Assembly: GCA_951640165.1 (NCBI GenBank)
Contig: OX621247.1
Span: 24,278,001-24,342,000, forward strand
Reading direction: 5' to 3'
DNA length: 64,000 bases
Source of the DNA: Pseudoips prasinana
Lineage: Eukaryota > Arthropoda > Insecta > Lepidoptera > Nolidae
Positions 44,490-59,400 of this stretch are shown piece by piece. Each line of letters begins with the position of its first letter. Position 1 is the stretch's first letter. Position numbers and translations under genes: made by a program. Below the pieces are notes generated by a model that was not told where the DNA came from, ran no database searches, and saw nothing but the letters and a program-made list of their open reading frames with translations.

Positions 44490-47400
44490 GTGATTACTTT
44501 TATCACTTTTTTTGTAAAAAACTCTGATCGCAATCACAAATTAATACCACATCCTCTTTAAATTTCAGGGATAGACCTGCAATACTTCTGAAACCCCGAG
44601 GAGGTAGAGGGCGAGGGCGAGGAGGAAGGCGCGGTGGAGCGGCGTCGCCTGCCTCTCCTTCGCCCATCGCGCCCTCGCCCATCGCGCCCTTGACCGACGA
44701 CCCGCCTGCCGAGCCGCCTACCGAACCGTTTGCCGAGTCGTCTGCTGATATCGATCCAACCAGCTCACGGATCAAGTTGCCGCGCATGACGGAGGCACTG
44801 GACAACATGCCAGCCTCGGCCGCATGCAGCACGCCGCTATCAAGCCGCCGCCGACGCTCGTCCGGCGCGCTCTCGACTGGCGACGGGCCCGAGCTCAAGG
44901 TGGCGCTCGAAACCTCTTTGCCTAAGCTGGACGAGACTAGCAAGTCGTCGGAAGCTAGTGGCTCGGCTCGAGGACGCGGTGGGCGTGGCGGACGGGGTGG
45001 GCGTGGACGAACGCCGCGTGGCCGCGGACGGGGCCGGGGCGGGGGCCGTGGCGCTATGTATATGAAGGTACGTGAACATTTCTATAAATGTAAATCTTTG
45101 AAGTCGGTTCGCCGAAATATTTACGGATATGGTATGTTTCAGGAAACATTGGGAATTTATGGGCGTGTGTGCGGGCCGGCCACCACCACAGTGCAGCTTT
45201 TTGAAGAGGAGACGTGCATGATGGACGACAATGCTACTCCTGCTAAGTGAGTAATCGCTTCCGATTTCGACAGACGGTCACTGATACTATGTATCTACGC
45301 TTTTTGATTATTATACCATTTTTATATTCGCAGACCTTCGCATTTACTTGATGAGGATTCTCAAAGCTCTGTGAAGAGTTCAACAAATGAAAGCAGTAAA
45401 ATGAAGAAATCAAAATTTGCAGATTTGTTCGACAGGTAAAAAATAATCTTTATAGGGGATAAAAATCTTCAAATCTAAACAAGATAATATTAAACTGATT
45501 TTTTTACTATTATTTTCAGTAATAAAGTATGGACGGCAGCTGATGTCAAAGAATACACGTGGCCACCTCCTGATACAGCTGATGGTGAACCAAAGGTACG
45601 GAAAATACTTAAAATACACCATTTCGAACCCACAAGGTTGCATCGTACCGCCATTATGATTCTAATTTTATTCTACTTGAGCGAGCCACGTAATTCCAAA
45701 TCCTTAGATAACATGTCGTATATAATAAAATATGAATACTTTGTATTTACAGGTGATGATGATACAGGAGCAAGTTGCAATGTTCTTGAATGTAAAAAGT
45801 TTTAAACGGCGATATGCTGAGCTAAAGAGGCGGACGATCGTCGGCGATGAGAGGGACTATGTGCTCAGCAAAGGACTCGTCACCGAAGCTCTATGTGACC
45901 TTGGTAAAATTATTTCTACTACTCGAATCCTACTAATCTCACTAATATTATAAAGGCGAAAGTTTGTGAGTGTGTGAGTGTGTATGTTTGTTACTTCTTC
46001 ATGTCTAAACGGCTGGAGCGATTGCAATAAAACTTGGCATGGAGTTAGCTGACACCTTAGATTAACACATAGGCTATAATTTATGAAATTTAACGCGAGT
46101 AAAACCGCGGGGCACAGCTAGTATTATAAATGCGAAAGTTTGTGAGTATAGATGTTTGTTTCACGCAAAAACTACCCCACCGATTTTGATGAAAGTTTGT
46201 AATTATATAGCTTATACACCCGAATAACACATAGGCTATAATTTATAAATATTAACGTGGTTAAAACCGTGGGGCACGGCTAGTATAATTATATTAAGGT
46301 CACATATCTATTATAATTTTTATTTTACTTCTTCATTAGGTATAACCGCCGTAGATGCCAGTGAAGTCTTAGACATCATGTTGTCGGATTACCCTCACAA
46401 GTATGAAGAATTCCGGGCGCATCAACGACAGAAACAACTAATGGAAGCTGAGGAGCCTGTTGTCGACGTAAAACCGGATGAAAAGATCACACGGGTGGAA
46501 ATGAAACCGGAAAAACCGGTGGAACATAAACCAGAGGTGCCTAAAGTAGATCCGGAAAAACTGAGACAGGTGAGATTCCATTCTATAAGTTGATTGATAG
46601 TTTGTACATATACAAAGTGTAAGATTAGTGAATGTAATTTAAGGAGCTTAATTTAGGAAACTATAAAATCGTATTCCATAAACTGGTTTTCTTTAGCTTG
46701 TTTTGGTTCATGGGTTTACGCTCTTTTAATTTCCTCCACTATCATGTACGTTAGTCCTTGTATACGGGTATGCAAAGCGCGAGAGATGCTCGACGTGTTG
46801 AAAGCGTCATAGGCTATGGTGAAACCTTACCGCGGATAGTATATTAATTTTAGTAAGTATATTAATCGGATGTAATTTGTGTCCGTCTATTATATGTTTG
46901 TAAAGTATTCCGCGACACAGGGATAAATTCCCTAAGACGAAGGTAGTGTTTTATAAAAAAAAATTTGCTTCTACAAACTTAGATTTTCTCTCAACCACTT
47001 TGATAAAAATATTAGTCTGTAGAAGATTTTTTTCGTTCCAATTGAAGATTGATTACTTCTTAAATATCTAATAGTTGACTTTCCATTCCTGGCATAGGTA
47101 AAAGTGCGGCCTCCTAACAGTATTTAATAGTTCTTGCTTATTCAATTATGTTCTCTAAAATAATTTAAACTGTAAAACAAATGCATAAATGCCATAATTA
47201 TATGATATTTGCCACTGTAACTGGCTGGGTTATTTTCCTAGTGTTAAATAGAACTCCAGTGCTTTCATTCTGTTGTCTGTGTATCTGGCCATATCTCGCA
47301 GGTATATTGACTGGGAGAAAATGCCATATGCATAAATTTTAAATCAATAAAATAAATTTGAGTTCGGGAAATTAATTATTGTACGTAGATTTTGGACACA

Positions 47401-50400
47401 AAATCGTGAAAAATTATTTTTATTAAATTTACCTAATAATCTCCTAAATCAGTAGAGTAGGTCAGAAAAAATACAGTGACAAACAAATCGATCGATCAAT
47501 CGAATCGAAGCCAGAGTCTCATTTTTGGACCTTAGTGAGGACTAAAACGTACATTTGAATAACCAATTATAGGGAATAGAAAAGTGAAGTAATTTTTCTA
47601 TAGGGTCATGTCGCGTAAAACCCTGAAAGAGAAGTTAATGTTAAAACGTGTTTTGTGACTACCCCAAATAACTATTTAGTTGTTCTGTGACTGAACAGAC
47701 ATGCCTAAATCACAGCCAAAACTACTGAATTTAATATTCAGAAATTTAAATAAAGAAATTGGAAAGATTTTCTAGAATTGTGCAATGCAGTGCAGGGAAC
47801 TGTGAAATTCACAACTAAGTCATAAAATCATCTAAATCATTTATTTTGATTGCAGGACATGGCTGCAGCGGCGATAGCGTCGGCTAGTGAGTGGAACGCG
47901 CGGGCGAACGCGTTACGGCGCGGTGCTTGCGCGGACCTGCAGTCGCTGACGGTGCAGCGGCCGCGGCCGGTGCCCACGGGGCCCGTGCCCGTGCACCTGC
48001 GGCCGCCCGCCGGCTTCTACCCACACGCGCTGCTACCCGGACAGTACCAACACACGTACAGAGGCTACACGCCCGACCAGCTCAGGTAACACCATAGATG
48101 CGCTCTTTATTCTTAGTCGCATAATTCTACAAGGGGCTGAAAACATTAATTAGTTAGTAATAGTATTTAGTCAATTTGTTGATAACCTTGAAATATCTAT
48201 GTTAAATTTTAAAGAAATTCATTACTTTTCCGCAAAGAATAAAAACTACAAAGTCACCTCTTAAACTTAAAAAATTACAACCTCAATTTAAATTGTTATT
48301 TTATATGTTTTGTATTTTACGTTTTAATAATCTTTTTGTCTTAGACTTGCCATAAAGTAATTTCGTTAAATTGTGCCCTGTGTTTTAAATTGTTTTGATA
48401 GTTTACCGTTAACTATTTAGACCCGAACTTGTTATACATGCCGTATTGGTGTTATATGATAAAATTATATGTTGATACTGTATTAATACGTCAATAATCC
48501 TATAGGACCACAGATATCTAAAATAGGAGATAGGCTGTCTCACTAATATCCTATGCCGTCCAAGTGTCGCCAAACGAATTTACGCACACAATGGCTCACT
48601 GAAAAAATATACAAAGACACGCACACATTGCATTTATGCACTCTTGGAGATCTTCGCTCCCATGGGGTTAATACATACAATGTGCAAATCGCGTCAGCAT
48701 GCACTCGCACAAAGGCACTACAGGCTATAGTGAGTTCAACGGGTAGTCGATAGAATATTATCGATATATGGTAATTTAAGTATTCGATGACGTGAAATCA
48801 TTGACATTTGGATTGAATGGAAACGTAAAAATGATCAAATTTGTATTACAGTAGAACTCGTGTAAATCAAACTTCGTAAATCGTAATCGTAAATCAAATT
48901 TATGTAGACTCCAAAAAATGTATAAAATTACCTAAGGCTTACCTAAACCTTGGCGAATTGGAAGGAAATATTTGATTTGTCAATTTTATTCTAATTTTGA
49001 GTAAGAGAGGTTATTTAATTAAATCTTATTTATTATATTCTCTCTTAAAGTTATATACCAAAACTATGTACTATCAAAAATCCGTATAATTTTGAAACAT
49101 TCGTAAAATAGAAACTATTTTAAAAGTCAGTTATTATGTTTGCTTTTGATATTTCATATATTTTCCATTTACAGCATTATCTAATGACAGTGACAAAACC
49201 GTGAAAGCAATCGATATGCGTGTTCGAGTACAGTGACGAAGGCAATCACTACGTCTCAAACAGCATGGCTCGCACCAAGAACATGAGCAGCGGCCGTACT
49301 GCGCAAAAATACGTTGGCGATCATATTGTTCTATGCATTATTCATTGCAGCGTAAGACTATACATTGACACATTACATATCAAAAGCAGCAATGTATACA
49401 ACACAATTAGAACTCATAAATTTAAATTCACCACTTGCATTTTTGCAGTAAAAGTCTGACTGAATACTACATTAAATATGATGTTTTTATAAAAAGAAAC
49501 TGTATTTACCTGTGAAAATGGATCCCATCGGTGTGTAAATTAGTAGTTTCACTACGATGTTTACATGTAACGATTGCACAGGACGGCGTTTCGGATAAAA
49601 CTCCATATTTGTGTCAGAAGCACAGACGTATTCACTCGGCCGCGAAAGAGAGCGAACTGACGGTGGTGTATGCCCGCTGGGCATACTGTAGAGACCTAAT
49701 ACGCGTTAGTTTGCCCTCTTTCTAGTATTTAATGCTCTGAGTATAGCCATAAAACAGAACCGACATTTTATTAGTAAATAAAAATGTTATCAAATAAATG
49801 TTATCAAATAAATTTTTTCGAGCCAGTCGGTCAATAAAAAAGTTCAAATTATAATTAAAACCCAACTGCCGAAAAATACACGTTCTTAAATGTATGAAAC
49901 AAGAAAATATTTTCATCTGAAATTGATATGTGCTAATACACAACTTGACGTAATGTCTTTTATACATATTCAGAGAATAGCCATAGCCCATAATGCCAAC
50001 TACACTAAAAAAACAATAAATAATAAATAAATATCTTGGGACAACTAACATACTGCCATCTTATCCCAAACTAGGCAGAGCCTGTACTATGGCAACCTGA
50101 CAACTGATAAACATACTTATTAATTTCATAACATATGTATTTTGATGAAGTTTCAAATTATTTAAATTATTTTTTATTACGTAGTGTTAAATATGTTTTC
50201 TAAATTGTGTGTAAAACTTCTAGGTACTTCCCGTTGAATACGGTGCTATCGGAGCCCCCTGCGCCCCCAGCGGCTCCCGAGTGGAGCTCGGACTCGGAGC
50301 CCGACTGGGGCTACCGCAGCTCCATCTCTGAAGACTCCGACCCTCCTGCACCACACTCTGCTAAGGTCCGTATACCTACTATTAAGTGTCATAACGTCAC

Positions 50401-53400
50401 AGGATACAACATAGCGTAATATCATATCGCGTAATTCATCACATGGATTTTAAGCGACGACGATAGTTACTAAAAAAGGTTTTTATTCACGTAGACTTTA
50501 AAAAAGCGCTTGTAAATAGTCAGAACATGTTTGTAGTAATACAGTTATTATTTCTAGTTACTTATTACTGATATCTAGGTACACGGAATGTTAAAACATT
50601 TATACAACCTATTTTATAATGGGTATTTTACAAGCTAGCTAAATGTAGTGACATTTAGCTAGCTTGTATTAAGTTATTGTCAAGGAGATTATGTTTAGTT
50701 GAAGTTTTTAATATTATGTAATGAAATTTAAATTTTACTACATATTGTCTGAATGGTTCTGGGTTATATTAAGGTAAAATAAAAAAAAAAGTTAGAATAT
50801 CCGCACATAATATGTCTCTACAGTCCTCACTAAGATAAGAAGATATTAGTCATGCGATTAGCCCGCTGCAACAACAAGTGAAAGTGTGCGTCGACACTCT
50901 CTAGTATCTGTTGTATTTGTGAGAGTAAATAGCATTTCAACTGATGAGCGGCCAATATATGGCCATTTATTCGCTATTGTATTACTATAGGGTTTGGATA
51001 GTGTGCTTACGTACCGTATTATAAAGGGGATCGCGTTTATACACCAGTCTGGCTATTGCGTTGTTGATGGACGTTTACGTTTACCTTATATTTTATTATC
51101 TCTCATGTATTCGACAAAGTGGCGCAAAGTAGTTCTACCATGCCGTGTCTGTGAGTCCGCTTCTACTTAAAGTTTCGTAATCCACCCTTAACCCTCCTTT
51201 ACTCTGTTAAGAAGAGTCAAGATATCATCCAGTAAGAACTTGTGAATAGATTATTGTCAAAGAGCCGCCAAACTCCACAAATTCGGGGAACCTAGATAAA
51301 CGCGTAATCCTTAAAACGCGCTATTTTTAAGCGTCTTGCGTCACTATTGTAGCAATAACTCTTTACAGAGATGCACAGTTTTAAAGTGAAACTATTTTTA
51401 CATCGCCTTATTCCTTTTTTCTGTCCATCTATCGCATGTCGCATTACAGCCGACCACGACCAATATGGCGGCGCCCATGCACGCGCATCAGCAGCAGCGT
51501 GTAGCATTTACATTCTCACTCATTTGTGCAAGTCCACTCCATGGTATTTGTGTTTTTATCAGTGTATTAACATAAATGGTGCTGTTCACTTGATCTTGGT
51601 AGAGCTAGTGAGTCAAATAAACCGGTCAACCAGAAAAAAAATCAAGAATAATGCGAAAATATCGGTCAATTAATTAAATTTTTGCCGTCAGAGACAAAGT
51701 TTCATTAGCATCGTGGTTTCGTAAAACAACACAACGCATTTTTTGCCGTCGGATAATATTGAAAAAGTAATTATCATACCCATCGTACGATCTTTATTAA
51801 ACATTGCCTGTGCTCTTGCGACGGTATGCGAGCTATAATTATAACAGTGCGAATAAATCTGTATGTTTGAACTTATCACTCGACGAAAACGCATCGTGTC
51901 ATCGTACGATCGCGATCGTGGCTAATTAGGACGACGCATTAAGTTAGAGTAAAAAGAAAGATTAGAATTAAGACTGTCAAACAAATAAAACTGCTTGGCT
52001 GGACCGCATAATTCTTGATTTATATGTATATATACTAGTTCTGCCCCGCGGTTATACCCTCGTCAAACTTTATAAATTATAGCCAATGTGTTATTCGCAT
52101 ATATAAGCTATATTACTACAAAGTTCCATCAGAATCCGTTCGGTAGTTTTTGCGTGAAGAAGTAACAATCACATACTCACAAACATACACACTCACAAAC
52201 CTTCGCCTTTATAATATTAGTGTGATAAGTGTGGGAAAAGCTAACTTAGCGATAGTATAGGTTAGAAATATTTATTTAGTGAGAATTGCAAATTGCTCCA
52301 ACTTTTCCAATCTTTTTTTGGATATTTGTCAGTACACTAATTCTAATATTATACTTCTTATGTATCCTTCCTTGTCATTTCAAAGCCAACTTTATTTACA
52401 ATAGTTCTTAAAATATTATGTGTTTTTAATTATAGCGAAAGAAGCTAACTAAAACAAAGCGCAGCAGTCAAGTGGAAGTGCCGGGCACTAGTAAGGAGGA
52501 ACCTCGGACTGAGGAGGTGGACTTGTGTCGCGTGTGCAAGCTGCGCCTCGAGGCCAACCGGAAATACACGCACGAACGATTCCTCGTCTGCGCCAATTGT
52601 AATGCTAAACGTGAGTATGTCGAGCACTGAATATCACTTATAATTTTTTTGAGGGTGTGTAAAGAAGTGGTCTGCAGAACTCAAAAATTGCTCGAGAAAA
52701 TACGCAATGAACTTCGTCATCGACTGCACGTGTGGCGCAGCGGCTAAGACAGTCGTCTCGCCGCTTCGTGTCGCGGGTTCGAGACCCGCACCGGACAAAT
52801 ATTTGTGTGACCCATAAATAGTTGTTTTGAGTCTGGATGTAATTTGTGTCCGTCTATTATATGTTTGTAAAGTACCCCGCGACACAGGGATTACATTCCC
52901 TTGTGCGAGCCTCTTTAAAAAGACAAAGACAAGAATTACCAGCACTTTGTTGACGAACTTCATGCTTATCTCCTCATTGGTTTGAACCCATTATAAACGT
53001 TATTCCAGTTAATGAGGCAGCAGTATTCTTATCTTTGTCTGGTTTTTTTACCTATATTGATCTACCTTTCAAATAAGGTGGACGTTCTAGTGGGTGGCAA
53101 TTAACTCATAACATATTTTAGTGTACAAATGTGTGAACAAACAAATTTAATATCAATTCCTTTACTGTTTTGTGGGAGGGCTTTCCACCACTACCGGATA
53201 CAGATCATACGCCGACTCCCCATGCCACAGATATTAAATATTACTTACTGTCTTATGTAACTGGCCACTTTTGTGTACGGGAAATCGCAACTCAGGCTGC
53301 ATCAATATAATGACATAATAGAACTGTCACGTAGCACAAATTTTACAGAAAGTTACCACTGGTGGCATTATCCAAATTGGACCATACAATCCATACATCC

Positions 53401-56400
53401 AAATCGGAAAATACGGCCAAGTGCAAGTCCGACGCGCCCACATAATGTTTCATACTATTGTACAAGTTTGTCAGTCACAGACCAAAAAACATAGAAAATT
53501 TAAAGTACTTGTGTGATAAATACAATTAGAAAGTGATGAAACAATATTTAAAATAGATTTTTGGGTTAAATATAGAATTAGCCAGCTGAATAGGTTTTAT
53601 GCGTATAGCGTTTCCAACTGTTATTTTTTTTCTATATTTAAGAGTAATTTAGGATACTTCCTATACTAAAACAAGGTATTGCTGGTCCACAGCTATTTTC
53701 GTGTAAAGGAAACGCCGGCACTTTCTTTTTGTATCATTTTGCACACGTTGTTCTCTTTTGCTCCTTTTCGGGGACTCTCATTTCTCTGTTTCTTATACGT
53801 ATGTATATATTTCTTTTCTTTCATCTAACGTAGTGTGCGTGATGACTAAAGATGATGCGTCAATTCTTACCGACTTTTTCCAAGACCCTAAGTTTGCATT
53901 CGTATCTATTAAATGCCTTCTACGATCTCCAATCGGACGAGAAGCTTGAATTTCCGCGTATTAACGTAGAGCGACAGTTACAAGTTACAAAACTTACCAA
54001 AAACAACCAACCCTCTCACACATCTCCACGTCCGTAACTACTCAGGCTCGAACCTCGAATGGGTGCCCTTGCGAGACGACAATAACCTAAGCTCGCCCAT
54101 CAGTGCCCAAGCAGTGAAGCATTAACTGTAAACGTCAATTAAAAAGTATGCCGTCCACTTATTTATCAATAATCTAATCGCCGCCTAAGTTTCACTTTAA
54201 AAAATACAAGCAATTTTACAATATGTCGTTTGTAAGTATACGGTTGGTTTCACATTGAGTATTATGCCTTTTCAGTTCACCCGTCGTGCTTAGAGCTGAA
54301 CGCAGACACGATACGTAAGTGCCGGGAGTACCCGTGGCAGTGCGCCGAGTGCAAGACGTGCTGCTCGTGTCGACAGCCGGCCGACGACGACAAGATGTTG
54401 TTCTGCGACCTCTGCGACAGAGGGTTCCATATCTATTGTGTCGGGCTGGACACCGTGCCTACTGGTAAGTATTCCTTCATTGTACGTGTTCGCTTACGAT
54501 GTGCCTCATAAAAGAAGTTGAATGTCACCTAAATAGTAATGGAGAGGCATCCTCGAAATTTTCGTGCGAGATTGTTTCAGAAGTCTCGAAATCGGCACGG
54601 GAACCACACCAAAGTAAATGACATTACCCGAAAACTTTTCACACTGAAGTGGCAGTGGCCAGAGCACGTAGCCAGTGCAACCGATGGCCGGTAGGGAAGA
54701 AAGGTTCTCGAGTAGCGACCACGAACCGGACACTAAGACGCAAGCACATGTGCAGGTCCCCACAAAGTTGATCTTGTCGCTGGAGTTAGCTGTATTAGGG
54801 AAGAGCTCTTGCGCTAACCTCATCCAACACAAGAAATATGTACGCTCTTTTACATATTTCTTGTGTTGGATGCTCTACAGTTGATCTCCACAATAAACAC
54901 AAGAGTGACCATTGTGGACATCCTTGTAGGAGGTATTTGTCCAACATTATTGCATTAACTGTAGTCTTGGTTAGACTCCCAGTCTAATCTCTATTCATTG
55001 GTCCCTACTGACCTTGATGTTAGTCAATCCCAATAGTAAAAATATGATGTAGTAGAAAAAACTGGTGTATAATAGGATTAACTTTTTTAGTTCTCAGTAT
55101 TAATACTGACTATAGTATATACTAGTCTAAAAAAATACAAATTTAAATTAAAACTCGAAAGAGCGATGCATACTCTTATATTACGTCACTTGCAAAGGAT
55201 GCCATTGTAGCTCCTTAATATGCGTGAAAGTAATGTTGTTTTGCGAGAAAGGGACAGACCATCCCCCCTATATCCCGCCAAACACTTAAAACGCTTGTAA
55301 CTAAAAAGTTCATCAAACGATGGAACTATTATTAATGAGTTATATTCGTGTGTATTTGTTATTGAGTTTCTTAAATAAATTCAACGTTAACCTCTCTTGT
55401 ATTCTGCACTAAGTAATTCAAGAGAATTCACTCTAACCAATTTAATTAATTTTATGTATATTATATGTACGACTGAACTGTGACGGAATTGTCACGGTTT
55501 GCACAATGTTACTTTTAATTATAAGGCGTGCTTAAAATATGAAGATTGAATATATTCAGTATAATGTGAGTTTATTAAAGTTATTTAACATTTTTTTTTG
55601 TGCTACGAAAGTAGGTGATGTGAAACGGTTTACATCAGGTTGACACGTTACTAAAAGTTAACTTATGCATTGTATGTATCTGAATAAATCATAACCAGTT
55701 TGATTTGTTTTTCATCTTTAGGGACATTTTAACGTCGAAGCTGTTATTCCATAAGTTTGCAATGTTTTCAACTATGTTTTGAACTTCAATTATTGTCTTC
55801 ACTTTTTCGCATGAAAGAAATTAATTTTGGACATGATGTCGTTGCGTTGCGTTGCTGGACTTTTAGGTATAATAATAATAATTTATTGACCACATATTTA
55901 CATTGATATTCTACAATATTTAATAGTGATAAGTACACAAATTTACAAATAAATTATATTTAACTAATGGCTAACGGGGACTAATATTACTAACCCATCG
56001 CATCCCATAAGTCGTCCCGAGCATACCTACCAGAGAACGGGGAGCAGCAGCGTCTCAACGAAGAGGGAGTCCAATAATGGCATCTTGTCATTGTTGTCTT
56101 TACAGTCTATTTTTCCTTACTTGTCTTATTTAGTACACAAATATGGCGTACTGGTAACCAAAGACAATTGATAGAGTTGGGAAATTATCGAATGAAGGAC
56201 TGAACGAATTCATACAGCTGTAACCGAATGATATTAGTAATGTAGGATTTCCTGACAAATAAAATTTTAGTTATGGCCCTGGGAATAAATTAGCGTCGAT
56301 AATTTTGTAGTAAGTTGCCAGAATATCACACATTATCTTTATCACAGAAATAATTCCTGAAATATATCGTTGGCCTATATAAAAAATAAAACAAAACTAT

Positions 56401-59400
56401 TTTTAATTTATTTATTCATTTGATTCACTACATGTATCTTCACTTCTGGAGTCTTCCGATTCTGACAGGTGTATAATGAAACCCTGGGTAGGTGCATCTG
56501 TTGCAGCATCTAAAAGTCCGTCAAGCTGCATCATTTTATCCTCTTCTTTTTTTATATGGTTTATACAATTATTCCAAGACATCATACCAATTTGGCTTAA
56601 GCCTTCTTTTAGTAACTCCTTGACTTCAGCCATTTTTAAAGTTTTGTTATTTTTGCCAACATAAGATTTTAACTGCGCCCATATCAGTTCAATTGGGTTT
56701 AATTCGCAATGATAGGGCGGAAGGCGTAAAACGATCACATTTTTGCGGGCCTCCATTTGATCCGCAACTTTGTATTAAATAGATTTTTGTTAAATTTAGA
56801 TAAAAGTTGCGCTTTTATCTCATTCTTTTCCAAATTGATATGTTACTCCTGTAGCCACGCCTTCCGCCGACTCATGTTTGGCACTCGTGCTGCAAGTCTG
56901 GAGTGGTACGGTGCATTGTCTAGTACTATAACCGACCCAGGTACCACTTTACTCAAATTTAAAAATAATGCCTTACATTACCATACACACATATAACTTG
57001 AGATATCTATACATATAATAAAATCGTAGGAAAGTCAAAACTGTACTTAAAATTTTTTTTTAACAGGATACTTGGGGCGTGATCTACAATCGAAGTCGAA
57101 GCCAAAACTATAGTTTTTAGAATTTTTGTCTGTGTGTCTGTTTGTCTGTATGTATGTCCGGGCTAAACTCAAAAAGTACTGCATGGATTTACTTCAAAGT
57201 TTGCATGAATAATACTAAGAGGTCGGGTCAACATATAGGCTACATATTATCACGCTACCACCAACGGGGGAGGAGCTATGATAATTTGTAAAATTTAACG
57301 CGGGTAAAACCGCGGGGCACAGCTAGTATATATCGCTCTCTTAAAATTACAATGACGTATATGCAAAGACCAGATATTTGAGAAAAATGCATTTGAAACT
57401 TTTAATTTACTCTTTACTCAATAACTCTCTTGTAAAGACGATATTTATAATAACTCAACATAATACGAATACATGGTTATATATTCTTTTATATTAGTTA
57501 AATATAACGCTTTACAAATTTGTTGTTTTATTGTTGTAAATTTTCAAAATACAGGGTACCTACAGTTAAGTCATTGTTTCACTAAAATATATATAAAACA
57601 ATAAAAAATAGTGATGAACAATGACGTAAAGGTATAACAAATTTCAAAATCAAACATTATTATTTATCATTATTTCAATAATTATCTCCAAAAAAGAAAA
57701 ATATACACTTAAAAGTAGCATATAACTTGAAACTGCCAAACAGAAATCATTAACTATTGTGTTATTAAGGAAAAACGATAAAAAGGTGAATATTTTGATG
57801 AAGGCAAATAAAACATAGTTTAATGAAAATTATGTATGTATTTATTGTCCCTAGATATTATTATATTATTATTTATTAAATTTTGATACTAATCAACTTT
57901 TCTATAAACCGTTAAGCATAATCAGTCTTCTGAAGAAAAATTTTGCAAAGAAAAATAAAAATTTTGTAAATACTTATTACACTTTTGAAAAATCACGTAG
58001 TTTATTAATAATAAGTTAATAGAAGACTGATTTAAAAGTAAAAGTTAGTAAATAATTAACTTCTACTTTTAAATCAGTCTTCTATTAACTTATTATTAAT
58101 AAACTTTTACTTTAAATCAGTCTTCTGAGCTTTGTATGATATTATTAATCTTAATAATCACCCATTCTATTGTGGGTATTTATTTTCTTAGTAGCTAATA
58201 AACATCTGACATAAAAAATAAAACGATTAATTACAAGTTACTATAATATTCCGCATAGTAGTGAGGTACTATATTCTTTTCAATTAATTGCAATATATCT
58301 TGCTTCTTGCGTTCAGATATTGGTATTTTATAATTATATGCCGGATGGAGGTGTCATCATCATCATCATATCAGCCGAAAGACGTCCACTGCTGGACAAA
58401 GGCCTCCCCCAAAGATCTCCACAATTGCCGGTCTTGCGCTATTTGCATCCAGCAGTTTCCAGCGACCCGCACAAGATCATCGGTCCATCTTGTAGGGGGC
58501 CTGCCCACGCTGCGTCTTCCGGTTCGTGGTCGCCACTCAAGAACCTTTCTGCCCCAACGGCCATCGGTTCTACGAGCTATGTGTCCCGCCCACTGCCACT
58601 TCAGTTTTGCAATTCTTCTGATGGAGATCGGATGGAGGTGTATCTCATCAATAATAATTGACCTAGTTGGTCTGCTTGAGCGTAAATTTCTTTCTATTAT
58701 TGTATTAGCTTGCAACATATTTTCAGTTTTATATGATAGTTTATATCCAATTTCGATTCTTTGTAAATTGGACCACTTTTAATTCGCTCAATCTGATTTG
58801 GTCCCCATGAACATTCTTCGATAAATTTAAATTTAACTCTTTTGCTAATACTTTCAGATCAAAAAAGTGGTACCACTTAATCGAGTTTTATAAAAAAATG
58901 CTGAAGAATCTCCGACAGGACATGATAATACCGCTTGCAAATCGTAGGTGGTAACAACTAAATTACTATTATTCATATCTTTTTGTTTTTCATGACGGCT
59001 TAAACTCTTTTCTTCCAGATGTGATTTATAATCAGCTTCAAGTTGCGGTTTAACTTCAGTAGGTGCGTTTTTATAACCAATACAAATGTCACATTGATCT
59101 TTCTTCGGTATAAAAAATCCAATATTAAACTGTGTATTGAATATGTAAAGATATGCAGCATAGGGTGCAGTAGGTAAATTACTTTCCCGTCTTAAAGTCT
59201 CATAGTTCCGGTGCATTTCTGATACCGTTAAGCCACCATCAACATATTCCCTACTAGTGTTAGCTCTCAAATAATGGCTTTCAATTTTGGGTATCGATTG
59301 TATATGATCTATTATAGATTGTCTTACTTCTTTAGGCAGATTGGAATGATTCTTATGGTGTCCTCTTTTATCTTGTGGAGCAGTACCTAGATTTTCATTT

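Noticed and set aside
58288..58782. Plus-strand frames of 164 and 113 aa at 58.3-58.8 kb
   Set aside because: They are antisense to the RTE C-terminal frame, which is the real one.
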